This document shows positions 44,031 through 53,333 of a DNA stretch of 64,000 bases, one piece after another. The notes beneath the pieces are model-generated. The model was not told the DNA's origin. It saw nothing but the letters and a program-made list of their open reading frames with translations, and made no database searches. The DNA is taken from assembly GCF_028289625.1 (NCBI RefSeq), contig NZ_JANQOM010000039.1, positions 62,001-126,000 of the forward strand. Reading direction: 5' to 3'. The translations under genes and the position numbers were made by a program. How positions within the stretch are numbered: position 1 is the first letter of the stretch; each line of letters begins with the position of its first letter. The stretch is from Winogradskyella sp. (GTDB lineage Bacteria > Bacteroidota > Bacteroidia > Flavobacteriales > Flavobacteriaceae).

Positions 44031-45806
44031 ATGAGTGTACAAACTTGGACATGGATATTAGTTGGGATCACATTCGCACTATATTTCGGAATTGCAATTT
44101 GGGCTAGAGCAGGCTCAACAAAAGACTTTTATGTTGCTGGTGGAGGTGTTTCTCCTTTGGCAAATGGTATGGCTACAGCGGCAGACTGGATGAGTGCAGC
44201 ATCGTTTATTTCGATGGCAGGAATCATTTCCTTTACCGGTTATGATGGCTCAGTTTATCTTATGGGCTGGACAGGTGGCTATGTATTATTAGCGTTATTA
44301 TTGGCACCCTATCTTAGGAAATTTGGAAAGTTTACCGTTCCTGATTTTATAGGAGATCGCTATTATTCAAACACAGCGAGAACAGTAGCTGTAATCTGTG
44401 CACTTCTAGTGTCATTCACATATGTTGCCGGACAAATGCGTGGTGTAGGAGTGGTGTTTTCTAGATTCTTGGAAGTCGATATTAACTTGGGTGTAGCTAT
44501 CGGTATGGCTATTGTACTAGTCTTTGCTTTCCTAGGAGGAATGAAAGGCATTACATACACACAGGTAGCACAATATTGTGTTTTAATTTTCGCATTTATG
44601 GTGCCTGCATTCTTTATTTCAATGCAAATGACAGGAAATATCATACCACAATTGGGAATGGGAGGAAGTGTTGAAGGAGGTGAACTGCTTCTGGACAAAT
44701 TGGACCGACTGCATACAGAACTTGGGTTTAAGGAATATACAGACGGTAGTAAATCCCCTTGGGATGTCTTTGCTATCACTTTAGCCTTAATGGTTGGTAC
44801 AGCAGGGTTACCACACGTTATCGTACGTTTCTTTACCGTACCTAAGGTAAAGGATGCACGTAAGTCGGCTGGTTTAGCCTTATTGTTTATTGCTATACTT
44901 TATACGACGGCTCCTGCCATTGCCGTATTTGCTAGAACCAATTTAATCGAGACTGTCAGAGATACAGAATATACAGAAGTGCCAGCCTGGTTTAAAAACT
45001 GGGAAGATAGTGGCCTTATAGCTTGGACAGATAAGAATGGAGATGGTAAGATTCAATATGTAGCTGGTGGTGCTATTGAGGGGAAAAAACCTATATTCAA
45101 TGAAGCCAGAGGAACTTATGGCGAGCGTACCATTTCCAATGCGACCGATTCGGCAAATGAACTTTATGTAGATCGTGATATTATGGTATTAGCTAATCCT
45201 GAAATTGCTAAACTGCCAAATTGGGTTATAGCATTGGTAGCCGCTGGTGGATTGGCTGCAGCACTATCAACGGCCGCAGGATTGTTGTTGGTGATTTCAA
45301 CCTCTATTTCACATGATTTAATTAAGAAACAGATTAAGCCAGACCTCTCCGAGAAAGGCGAGCTTTGGGCAGCACGTATCGCTATTCTTGGTGCTATCAT
45401 CGTAGCAGGATACTTTGGTATGAATCCACCTGGGTTTGTGGCTGCGGTTGTGGCATTAGCCTTTGGGCTAGCGGCCGCTTCATTCTTCCCGGCCATTATT
45501 CTTGGGATTTTTGATAAACGTATGAATAAGCAAGGTGCGATTGCAGGTATGATTGTGGGAATCACATTGATGTTATTCTATATGATTAGATATAAAACAG
45601 GCCTCATAGGTGGTTTCGACCCTAGACCGGCAAGCGAATGGTGGTTTGGCACCTCGCCTGAAGGTTTCGGAACTATCGCAATGCTTGTAAATGTTGTTGT
45701 GTCGGTAGTAGTGTCGCGTATGACACCTGCACCACCACAACATGTTCAGGAAATTGTTGAAAATATAAGAATACCATCTGGTGCTGGCGAAGCACATAGT
45801 CACTAG
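44031..45806 (+). CDS. Sodium:solute symporter, ActP/VC_2705-type (acetate permease group)
   Basis: The 591-residue inner-membrane symporter has about 13 helices and SSS-family motifs: FYVAGGGVSPLANGMATAADWMSAASFISM near the N-terminus, VAGQMRGVGVVFSRFLEV, and GTAGLPHVIVRFFTVP. The long hydrophilic loop (~300-390) with DKNGDGK is typical of this subgroup. With DUF4212, synthetases and glyoxylate enzymes close by, acetate or a similar short-chain acid is the likely substrate. A clear terminator follows. Confidence 0.87.
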   Translation: MSVQTWTWILVGITFALYFGIAIWARAGSTKDFYVAGGGVSPLANGMATAADWMSAASFISMAGIISFTGYDGSVYLMGWTGGYVLLALLLAPYLRKFGKFTVPDFIGDRYYSNTARTVAVICALLVSFTYVAGQMRGVGVVFSRFLEVDINLGVAIGMAIVLVFAFLGGMKGITYTQVAQYCVLIFAFMVPAFFISMQMTGNIIPQLGMGGSVEGGELLLDKLDRLHTELGFKEYTDGSKSPWDVFAITLALMVGTAGLPHVIVRFFTVPKVKDARKSAGLALLFIAILYTTAPAIAVFARTNLIETVRDTEYTEVPAWFKNWEDSGLIAWTDKNGDGKIQYVAGGAIEGKKPIFNEARGTYGERTISNATDSANELYVDRDIMVLANPEIAKLPNWVIALVAAGGLAAALSTAAGLLLVISTSISHDLIKKQIKPDLSEKGELWAARIAILGAIIVAGYFGMNPPGFVAAVVALAFGLAAASFFPAIILGIFDKRMNKQGAIAGMIVGITLMLFYMIRYKTGLIGGFDPRPASEWWFGTSPEGFGTIAMLVNVVVSVVVSRMTPAPPQHVQEIVENIRIPSGAGEAHSH

Positions 45807-45828
45807 TTGACAAGTTTTATTAGTTAGT

Positions 45829-45862
45829 AAAAACAGTGTTGTTTGTGGCAACACTGTTTTTT
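45829..45862 (+). terminator. Terminator after the symporter
   Basis: AAAAACAGTGTTG, 7-base loop, CAACACTGTTTTTT: a 13-base perfect stem with a T-run. Genes from 45878 on are therefore a new unit. Confidence 0.85.
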
Positions 45863-45877
45863 GTATTTTAGTTACCA

Positions 45878-46072
45878 ATGAAAAAAAGACACGAGCAAAA
45901 ATTAATCATACTATCAATTACAGCTTTCGTTATTTTAAACGTTCCTTTTCTTTTAGTTTTTAATCATGAAGGTCAAGTATTTGGTATCCCCACCTTTTAT
46001 CTCTCAATTTTTAGCATTTGGTTAGTCATTATAGTGGTCTCTTATCTTATTCTAAAACGTCATTATGAGTAA
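45878..46072 (+). CDS. Small two-helix membrane protein upstream of the sensor kinase
   Basis: A 64-residue protein with two membrane helices (LIILSITAFVILNVPFLLVF; IFSIWLVIIVVSYLIL) separated by a short extracellular-type loop. It overlaps the sensor kinase start by 8 bases, so the two are translated together. Similar small DUF3311-like proteins pair with SSS transporters; here it may be the small partner of the kinase's transporter domain. Confidence 0.65.
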   Translation: MKKRHEQKLIILSITAFVILNVPFLLVFNHEGQVFGIPTFYLSIFSIWLVIIVVSYLILKRHYE

Positions 46073-48755
46073 TTACGTTTTATTTATTATCATAATTATT
46101 TATCTGGCGGCATTATTTTTCATTGCCTTTATTGCCGAAAAGAACTCAAAAAGTAAATGGGTAAATAATACGATAGTCTACACTCTCTCTTTAGCGGTGT
46201 ATTGTACGGCTTGGACCTATTATGGCAGTATAGGTATTGCGGCCAATTCCGGTATTAATTTTTTGCCTATTTATCTTGGGCCTGTAATTGCAGCTCCACT
46301 TTGGATAGTAGTACTCAGAAAAATCATAAGAATTTCAAAACAGCATAAGATCAGTTCAATAGCGGATTTTATTTCATTACGTTACGGCAACCATCGGTTT
46401 TTAGGGGCACTTGTTACTATTGTCTGCCTTATGGCTATTGTACCCTATATTTCTCTTCAGCTCAAGGCAGTTTCTGAAACTTTTCAGATTTTATCGGATG
46501 ACACGAGTTATGTGTCAACGTCGGTTTATGACGATTCAACATTTTATATTGCTTTATTATTAGCAGTGTTTGCAACATTTTTTGGTACCCAGACTACGGA
46601 TGCTTCCGAAAAGCATAAAGGGATTGTAATGTCAGTAGCTTTTGAATCCATTATAAAGCTTACATTCTTTTTGTTTGTTGGCATTTATGTAACCTATATT
46701 TTATTTGATGGTACAGAAGATATCTATTCTAAAATGTCCCAATCGGAGAATTTTAAATCTCTCATAACAATAGATGGCTTTGAGGGAGGGTTTAATTGGC
46801 TTTATACAATTATGCTATCCTTTATGGCCATTTTTTTATTGCCGCGCCAATTCCAAGTTTCAGTTGTGGAGAATGTTCGGGAAAAACACTTAAAGGGAGC
46901 CATTTGGATGTTTCCATTATACCTCTTGCTCTTTAATGTTTTTGTAATCTTTATTGCTTGGGCAGGAAATTTAACTATTGGCAATGCAGATCAAGCAGAA
47001 TATTACGCTTTGTTATTGCCACTTCAAAATGGAAACACCTTTTTATCGGTTTTGGTCTTTTTGGGTGGATTTTCTGCGGTCATCTCAATGGTTGTTGTGG
47101 CGACGTTGGCCTTATCGACTATGGTGAGTAACAACTTGGTTATTCCCTACGGATTTTTGGATTATTTTGTAAAGAGCCATCCAGAGCGAAATGCCAAATA
47201 CATAAAGAACATAAGACGTATTTCGATTTTTTCGATCATTATAATTGCTTATGCATTTTATGTCAATTTCTCTTTTGAGCTATCCCTGTATTCTATAGGT
47301 CTCATGGCTTTTGTAATCATAGCGCAATTAGCCCCTTCATTTTTTATAGGACTGTTTTGGAATAGAGGTTCATCTAAAGCCACCATAATTGGTATTATTG
47401 CTGGTTTAGTAGTTGTTTTTTATACTTTAATTTTGCCATTTTCCATTCAAGCATTAACGGGTTCTGAAGAACTTGTTCAAAATGGTTTGAATCATGTTAA
47501 GGTCTTAAGACCACATGCCTTATTCGGAATAGATTTCTTAAGTCCACCAGCACATGCATTTTTCTGGAGTCTATTGGTGAATGTATTTTGTTATGTTACA
47601 TTTTCTGTCTTGATTAAAGGAAATTACCGAGAGCGTAACTATGCTGAAATGTACGTAGATAGCAGAAACTATTCCGATTTACAAGATGGAGCTTTGGTTT
47701 GGAAAGGAGAAGCTTATGTTGCTGAAATAAAAAAAGTGCTGATTAAGTTTTTAGGGGAGGCTAGAACAGAGCGTGCTTTAAATCTATTTTTTAGAAAATA
47801 TGATTTACCCTTAGATACTCAGATGGCCGACGCCAGATTGATTAATTTTTCTGAAAAATTGTTAACAGGAAGTATTGGCAGCGCCTCAGCAAAAATATTG
47901 ATTTCGAGTGTGGTAAAAGAAGACGAAGTGAGTTTAGTTGAAGTCCTAAAGATTCTCGAAGAATCTAAAGAAACTATAGCAAGAAATAAACTACTTAGGG
48001 ACAAGTCTAATGAGTTAACAAAGCTTACCAATCAATTAAAAGAAGCCAACGAAGAATTGCTTAAAAAGGATAAACAAAAAGACGAATTCTTGGATACTGT
48101 AGCACATGAACTAAAAACACCTATAACTGGTATAAGAGCAACGACCGAATTGCTTATGGACGACGACGACGATATGCCGCCCGAGATTAAAGGTCAATTT
48201 TTAAAGAATATGCTGCAAGACAGCGATAGGCTTTCAAGGTTGATTCATAATATTTTAGATTTCGAAAAACTCTCTAAAGGCAGAACACAACTCAATATTC
48301 AGAGACATAATATTAGACATACCATTCAAAAAACTGTTGACAGTCTGTATCACATAGCCGATAAAAAGCAAGTCAAGCTCATTCACTCTAATTTGAGTGA
48401 TGTTTATGCCGAGTATGACGAGGATCGTATCGTACAGGTTTTAACCAATCTTATGTCGAACGCCATTAAGTTTTGTAATGCTAAAAAAGGTAAAATTGTA
48501 GTCGATTATAAATATGATAAGGGCTTTTTGGAAGTTACGGTAAAAGACAATGGAAAAGGTATACCCAACCAAGATATGCCCTATATTTTTGATAAATTCT
48601 ATCAGTCAAAAAACCAGAATATTCAAAAACCTGAGGGTAGTGGATTGGGTCTGGCAATATGTAAACAGATCGTTGAAAACCACAATGGAAAAATTTGGGC
48701 AAAAAATAGTCAAAAAAGTGGAGTAACCTTTGGTTTTAAGCTACCTTTTAAGTAA
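46065..48755 (+). CDS. Symporter-histidine kinase fusion (CbrA-like sensor)
   Basis: The 896-residue protein has an SSS-type domain of about 13 helices (residues 1-520), then a linker and a coiled coil (~640-670). A HisKA domain (phosphorylated His in VAHELKTPITGIRATTELL) and HATPase domain follow (N box LTNLMSNAIKFCN, KDNGKGIP and GSGLGLAICKQI). CbrA-like kinases couple solute transport or binding to signalling. It lies next to the acetate symporter and synthetases and overlaps the upstream small gene by 8 bases. The response regulator follows 20 bases later. I infer it senses short-chain acids or related carbon status. Confidence 0.88.
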   Translation: MSNYVLFIIIIIYLAALFFIAFIAEKNSKSKWVNNTIVYTLSLAVYCTAWTYYGSIGIAANSGINFLPIYLGPVIAAPLWIVVLRKIIRISKQHKISSIADFISLRYGNHRFLGALVTIVCLMAIVPYISLQLKAVSETFQILSDDTSYVSTSVYDDSTFYIALLLAVFATFFGTQTTDASEKHKGIVMSVAFESIIKLTFFLFVGIYVTYILFDGTEDIYSKMSQSENFKSLITIDGFEGGFNWLYTIMLSFMAIFLLPRQFQVSVVENVREKHLKGAIWMFPLYLLLFNVFVIFIAWAGNLTIGNADQAEYYALLLPLQNGNTFLSVLVFLGGFSAVISMVVVATLALSTMVSNNLVIPYGFLDYFVKSHPERNAKYIKNIRRISIFSIIIIAYAFYVNFSFELSLYSIGLMAFVIIAQLAPSFFIGLFWNRGSSKATIIGIIAGLVVVFYTLILPFSIQALTGSEELVQNGLNHVKVLRPHALFGIDFLSPPAHAFFWSLLVNVFCYVTFSVLIKGNYRERNYAEMYVDSRNYSDLQDGALVWKGEAYVAEIKKVLIKFLGEARTERALNLFFRKYDLPLDTQMADARLINFSEKLLTGSIGSASAKILISSVVKEDEVSLVEVLKILEESKETIARNKLLRDKSNELTKLTNQLKEANEELLKKDKQKDEFLDTVAHELKTPITGIRATTELLMDDDDDMPPEIKGQFLKNMLQDSDRLSRLIHNILDFEKLSKGRTQLNIQRHNIRHTIQKTVDSLYHIADKKQVKLIHSNLSDVYAEYDEDRIVQVLTNLMSNAIKFCNAKKGKIVVDYKYDKGFLEVTVKDNGKGIPNQDMPYIFDKFYQSKNQNIQKPEGSGLGLAICKQIVENHNGKIWAKNSQKSGVTFGFKLPFK

Positions 48756-48775
48756 ATTGTAAGATAATTAAAGTA

Positions 48776-49141
48776 ATGAAAAAAATAGTCATCGTTGACG
48801 ATGAACCCAATATAGTAATGACATTAGAATACACGTTCAAAAAACATAATTTTGAAGTGTATATTGCAAGAGATGGGAGTGAAGCCTTAGAAATTTTAGA
48901 ACGTGTAGTTCCCGATGTAATTATGTTGGATATTATGATGCCTAAAGTAGATGGTTATCAAACACTTAAGGCGATTAAAGACAATAATCAGTTAAAGGAT
49001 ACTAAAGTCGTATTCTTAACAGCAAAAAATAAAGCTTCCGATATTGAAAAAGGCTTAAAACTAGGAGCTGATAAATATTTAACAAAGCCGTTTTCAATAA
49101 AAAAAATAGTTTCAGAAATTAACGAACTTATCGCTTCTTAG
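48776..49141 (+). CDS. Single-domain response regulator
   Basis: The 121-residue CheY-like receiver has IVDDEPN (acidic pocket), phosphoacceptor Asp in DVIMLDIMMPKVDGYQ, and TKPFSIKK (conserved Lys). No DNA-binding domain is present, so it must act by protein contact. It is 20 bases after the sensor kinase, its obvious partner. Confidence 0.92.
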   Translation: MKKIVIVDDEPNIVMTLEYTFKKHNFEVYIARDGSEALEILERVVPDVIMLDIMMPKVDGYQTLKAIKDNNQLKDTKVVFLTAKNKASDIEKGLKLGADKYLTKPFSIKKIVSEINELIAS

Positions 49142-49159
49142 TTTCAACTTTAATAAATG

Positions 49160-49174
49160 TTGGTTTTGTGTGCA
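49160..49174 (-). promoter_or_regulatory. Second copy of the 15-base motif (opposite strand)
   Basis: TTGGTTTTGTGTGCA is the reverse complement of the motif at 42401-42415. Nearby bases extend it to an imperfect inverted repeat, GGTTTTGTGTGC...AACAAACC. Confidence 0.4.
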
Positions 49175-49205
49175 AACAAACCATGTTTAATTAAAGTAAT
49201 ATAAA

Positions 49206-49433
49206 ATGAAACGACTTCGAATTAATGCTTTAGCGTCTGATATCATCATTGGTATGTACGTTATAGTAACCCTTTATTTCCGTTTTAAATTAGAAAGTGA
49301 GACAGCAACGGGTCCCCTTGAGTCCCTGATTATGGGCATTTGTTTTGTTGTTATACTTTGGGCTTTAATAAAGCTCAAAGTATTGAATCCAAATTGGTTT
49401 GGACTGTTTAATTCTAAAAAGACTAAATCATGA
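49206..49433 (+). CDS. Small two-helix membrane protein of the acyl-CoA synthetase operon
   Basis: A 75-residue protein with two membrane segments (SDIIIGMYVIVTLYF and LIMGICFVVILWALIKL). Its stop overlaps the start of the propionyl-CoA synthetase gene by four bases (ATGA), so the two are coupled. No family is recognised; a role in the uptake or sensing locus is inferred from the coupling only. Confidence 0.6.
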   Translation: MKRLRINALASDIIIGMYVIVTLYFRFKLESETATGPLESLIMGICFVVILWALIKLKVLNPNWFGLFNSKKTKS

Positions 49434-51343
49434 CCTATCAAGATATTTACAGGAAGAGTATAGCTAACCCTAGTTCATTTTGGAAAGAACAGGCCGAGCA
49501 AATTGCTTGGTATCAAAAACCAAGTGAAATTCTAGGAACCGACGAGCACGATTATCCACAATGGTTTAAAGATGGAAAATTAAATGTGAGTTATCTCTGT
49601 ATCGATAAACATATTGAAGATGGCTTCGGTGAGCAAAATGCCATTATTTACGATTCACCAGTAACGAATACCAAAACTGCAATAACTTTTAATCAGTTGC
49701 ATCATGAAGTTGCCAAATTAGCGGGTGGCATAGAAACGCTTGGTTTGCAGAAAGGCGATACTTGCGTCATATACATGCCAATGATTCCACAGGCTTTATA
49801 TGCGATGCTGGCATGTGCAAGATTAGGTGTTATCCATTCGGTAGTATTTGGTGGATTCGCACCTCACGAGTTAGCCATTAGAATAGATGATTGCAAACCA
49901 AAAGCCATTATTACAGCTTCAAACGGCATAGAAATACAGCGTATTATTCCTTATAAGCCATTTGTTGATGAGGCTATTGAACTCGCTGCACATAAACCAG
50001 AACACGTTATTGTTTTTGATAGAAAATTGGGTGTAGACATTCCCTACAAAGCTTATGATATAGATTATGACGAATTAGTGTCAAAGTCCGTGCCTATTGA
50101 ACCTGTTGCTGTAGCATCGAACCATCCACTGTATATTTTGTATACTTCAGGAACAACAGGAAAACCTAAAGGCATCATAAGAGATTCAGGAGGTTATGCG
50201 ACAGCGCTTAAGTTTTCTATGAAATATGTTTATGGTATAGAAGAAGGCGATGTGTATTGGGCAGCGAGCGACGTAGGTTGGGTGGTCGGTCATAGCTATA
50301 TCGTTTATGGACCATTGTTGAATAGAAATACCACCATTTTGTTTGAAGGTAAACCTATTAAAACACCTGATGCTTCTACGTTTTGGCGTGTTATCAGTGA
50401 GCATAAAGTAAAGGTAATGTTCACTGCACCAACGGCAATACGCGCCATTAAAAAGGAAGATCCTAATGGGGAGTTTATAAAAAAATATGATCTCAGTGGC
50501 CTTAAGTATCAGTTTTTAGCTGGTGAGCGTTGTGATGTCGCCACCTTAAGTTGGACTGAACAGCAACTTGGTATTCCAGTAATTGATCATTGGTGGCAGA
50601 CAGAGAGCGGCTGGCCAATGTTGGCAAACATGGTAGGTGTAGAGCTTATGGAGGTGAAACCCGGTTCGGCATCGCTTCCGGTCTGTGGTTATGATATACA
50701 AGTTTTAAATGAAGAAGGAAAAGAAACTGCTTCAGGTGTAGAAGGCTATGTAGCGGTAAAACTGCCATTACCACCAGGAACGTTGTTAAACCTTTGGGGC
50801 AATCCAGAGCGTTTCAAATCAGGTTATCTCAAAAAATTCCCTGGTTACTACTTTTCTGGTGATGGTGGTTATAAAGATGAAGATGGCTACGTGTTTATAA
50901 CAGGCCGCGTCGATGATATCATCAACGTTGCAGGGCACCGTTTATCCACTGCCGAAATGGAAGAAATAGTTGCATCGCATAAGGCCGTCGCGGAATGCGC
51001 TGTGTTTGGTGTGCATTGCGATTTAAAAGGGCAGAAGCCATTGGGCTTAGTGGTCTTAAAATCCGGCGAAGCACAAGAAGAAAGTAAAATTTCCAAAGAA
51101 ATCATTCAAGAGGTACGCCACGAAATAGGTGCGGTGGCTTCATTTAAGGATGTTTTTGCTGTAAAGCGCTTGCCCAAAACACGCTCTGGAAAAATTCTTC
51201 GTAAATTGTTGAGAAACATTTGTGATGACTTAGAATATAATGTGCCATCAACTATTGATGATGTTGCTATAATTTCAGAAATTGAATCCGTATACAAGAA
51301 AAATCAAATAGGAATACATAAAAACATAATTAACCATGAGTAA
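49430..51343 (+). CDS. prpE: Propionyl-CoA synthetase-like AMP-forming ligase
   Basis: The 637-residue enzyme activates a short-chain acid to its CoA ester with ATP. Features are ILYTSGTTGKPKGI (AMP-binding), WAASDVGWVVGHSYIVYGP, FLAGERCDVATLSW and IDHWWQTESGWPMLANM (both PrpE/ACSS3-type), and the acetylation-regulated lysine in KTRSGKILRKLLR. The LAGER segment and W-Q-T-E-S-G-W motif separate it from acetyl-CoA synthetase, so propionate is the likely acid. No methylcitrate genes are nearby; propionyl-CoA may enter the methylmalonyl route elsewhere. It overlaps acs by eight bases. Confidence 0.85.
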   Translation: MTYQDIYRKSIANPSSFWKEQAEQIAWYQKPSEILGTDEHDYPQWFKDGKLNVSYLCIDKHIEDGFGEQNAIIYDSPVTNTKTAITFNQLHHEVAKLAGGIETLGLQKGDTCVIYMPMIPQALYAMLACARLGVIHSVVFGGFAPHELAIRIDDCKPKAIITASNGIEIQRIIPYKPFVDEAIELAAHKPEHVIVFDRKLGVDIPYKAYDIDYDELVSKSVPIEPVAVASNHPLYILYTSGTTGKPKGIIRDSGGYATALKFSMKYVYGIEEGDVYWAASDVGWVVGHSYIVYGPLLNRNTTILFEGKPIKTPDASTFWRVISEHKVKVMFTAPTAIRAIKKEDPNGEFIKKYDLSGLKYQFLAGERCDVATLSWTEQQLGIPVIDHWWQTESGWPMLANMVGVELMEVKPGSASLPVCGYDIQVLNEEGKETASGVEGYVAVKLPLPPGTLLNLWGNPERFKSGYLKKFPGYYFSGDGGYKDEDGYVFITGRVDDIINVAGHRLSTAEMEEIVASHKAVAECAVFGVHCDLKGQKPLGLVVLKSGEAQEESKISKEIIQEVRHEIGAVASFKDVFAVKRLPKTRSGKILRKLLRNICDDLEYNVPSTIDDVAIISEIESVYKKNQIGIHKNIINHE

Positions 51344-53243
51344 TTATCATATTAAAAACTTTGAAGAATACTTTCAGGTTTATAGAAAATCAACATCGAA
51401 CCCTGAATCTTTTTGGGAGGAAATCGCAGAAGAACATTTTGAATGGCGTAAAAAATGGACCAATGTCTTAAGTTGGGATTTTTCAAAACCAGAAATCAAG
51501 TGGTTCGAAGGGGCAAAATTGAATATCACCGAAAACTGTCTTGATAGACATTTGCATACTAGAGGTGATAAAACAGCTATTTTATTCGAGCCAAATGACC
51601 CAAATGAACCTGCGGAACATATCACTTACAAGCAGTTATATGATCGCGTTTGTAAATTTGCTAATGTACTCCATGATAAAGGCATCAAAAAAGGAGATCG
51701 TGTTTGTATTTATTTACCGATGATACCAGAATTAGCAGTCGCTGTTTTAGCATGTGCACGGATTGGTGCGATTCATTCTGTTGTTTTTGCAGGATTCTCA
51801 GCCACGGCATTATCGACTCGTATTAATGATTGCGATGCCAAAATGGTGATTTGTTCTGATGGGTCGTATCGTGGTGCAAAAACTATTGATTTAAAAGGTA
51901 TTGTTGATGAAGCCTTAGAGGATTGTCCCGGTGTAGAATCTGTTTTAGTAGCTAAGCGTATCAATTCCGATATTACCATAAAAGAAGGGCGCGATGAGTG
52001 GTTACAGCCTTTATTGGATGAAGCCTATCGCGAATATACAGCAGAAGTTATGGATGCCGAAGATCCCTTATTCATATTATATACCTCTGGATCTACGGGC
52101 ATGCCAAAAGGTATGCTACATACCACTGGTGGTTATATGGTATATACAGCATACACCTTTAAAAATGTGTTTCAGTATCGCGAAGAAGATGTGTACTGGT
52201 GTACGGCAGATATAGGTTGGATTACTGGTCATAGCTATATCGTTTATGGGCCATTGTGTAATGGAGCCACTACAGTAATGTTCGAGGGAGTCCCAAGCTA
52301 TCCAGATTTTGGACGATTCTGGGAAATTGTAGAAAAACATAAGATCAATCAATTTTACACAGCACCAACAGCTATTAGGGCCTTGGCCAAGCATGGTACC
52401 GAGCTTGTTGAAAAGCACGATTTATCATCGCTGAAAGTGTTAGGTTCTGTTGGAGAACCCATTAATGAGGAAGCTTGGCATTGGTACAATGATAATATTG
52501 GTAAGAAGAAAAGTCCTATCGTGGATACTTGGTGGCAGACTGAAACTGGCGGTATAATGATTACACCAATTCCATTTTCAACACCAACAAAACCGACCTA
52601 TGCCACCTTGCCATTTATTGGTATACAACCAGCTTTGATGGATGAAAATGCCAAAGAAATAAAAGGTAATCAGGTAGACGGTAGATTATGTATAAAGTTT
52701 CCATGGCCATCGATGGCAAGAACCATTTGGGGCAATCACCAACGCTATAAGGACACTTATTTTTCAGCTTTCGAAAATAAATACTTTACAGGTGATGGCG
52801 CCTTAAGGGATGAAGTAGGCTATTACAGGATTACAGGTCGTGTGGACGATGTTATCATTGTCTCTGGCCATAATTTGGGAACTGCTCCCATTGAGGATGC
52901 CATTAATGAACATAATGCTGTGGCAGAGTCAGCCATCGTTGGATTCCCACATGATGTTAAAGGCAATGCATTATATGGTTATATCACCTTAAAGGATACG
53001 GGAGAAACAAGACAACACGATAATGTACGCAAGGAGATTAACCAGTTAATTACCGATCGTATCGGTCCAATTGCAAAACTGGATAAAATTCAATTTACTA
53101 CCGGTTTGCCTAAAACACGATCAGGTAAGATTATGAGACGTATCTTAAGAAAGATAGCTTCAAAGGATACCAGTAATCTTGGTGATACCAGTACATTGTT
53201 GAACCCTGAAGTGGTTGAGGAGATTATGGATAACGTCCTTTAA
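51336..53243 (+). CDS. acs: Acetyl-CoA synthetase (acetate-CoA ligase, AMP-forming)
   Basis: The 635-residue enzyme makes acetyl-CoA from acetate, ATP and CoA. Features are ILYTSGSTGMPKGML, WCTADIGWITGHSYIVYGPL, VDTWWQTETGGIMITP with the acetate-pocket Trp, and the regulated lysine in KTRSGKIMRRILRK. Length is standard. It follows prpE with an eight-base overlap and ends at a strong convergent terminator. Together with the glyoxylate genes downstream it would let the cell live on acetate. Confidence 0.94.
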   Translation: MSNYHIKNFEEYFQVYRKSTSNPESFWEEIAEEHFEWRKKWTNVLSWDFSKPEIKWFEGAKLNITENCLDRHLHTRGDKTAILFEPNDPNEPAEHITYKQLYDRVCKFANVLHDKGIKKGDRVCIYLPMIPELAVAVLACARIGAIHSVVFAGFSATALSTRINDCDAKMVICSDGSYRGAKTIDLKGIVDEALEDCPGVESVLVAKRINSDITIKEGRDEWLQPLLDEAYREYTAEVMDAEDPLFILYTSGSTGMPKGMLHTTGGYMVYTAYTFKNVFQYREEDVYWCTADIGWITGHSYIVYGPLCNGATTVMFEGVPSYPDFGRFWEIVEKHKINQFYTAPTAIRALAKHGTELVEKHDLSSLKVLGSVGEPINEEAWHWYNDNIGKKKSPIVDTWWQTETGGIMITPIPFSTPTKPTYATLPFIGIQPALMDENAKEIKGNQVDGRLCIKFPWPSMARTIWGNHQRYKDTYFSAFENKYFTGDGALRDEVGYYRITGRVDDVIIVSGHNLGTAPIEDAINEHNAVAESAIVGFPHDVKGNALYGYITLKDTGETRQHDNVRKEINQLITDRIGPIAKLDKIQFTTGLPKTRSGKIMRRILRKIASKDTSNLGDTSTLLNPEVVEEIMDNVL

Positions 53244-53265
53244 AAATATAGATACTAATCTATGA

Positions 53266-53315
53266 ATCCCAAATTCCAAAATAAATTGTGTGCTTGGAAT
53301 TTGGGATATTTTTTG
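53266..53315. terminator. Long bidirectional terminator between acs and the ScfR-like regulator
   Basis: ATCCCAAATTCCAA, 14-base loop, TTGGAATTTGGGAT, then ATTTTTTG: a perfect 14-base stem in the 90-base gap between convergent genes. Confidence 0.85.
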
Positions 53316-53333
53316 TAATACTGAGATAGACTT

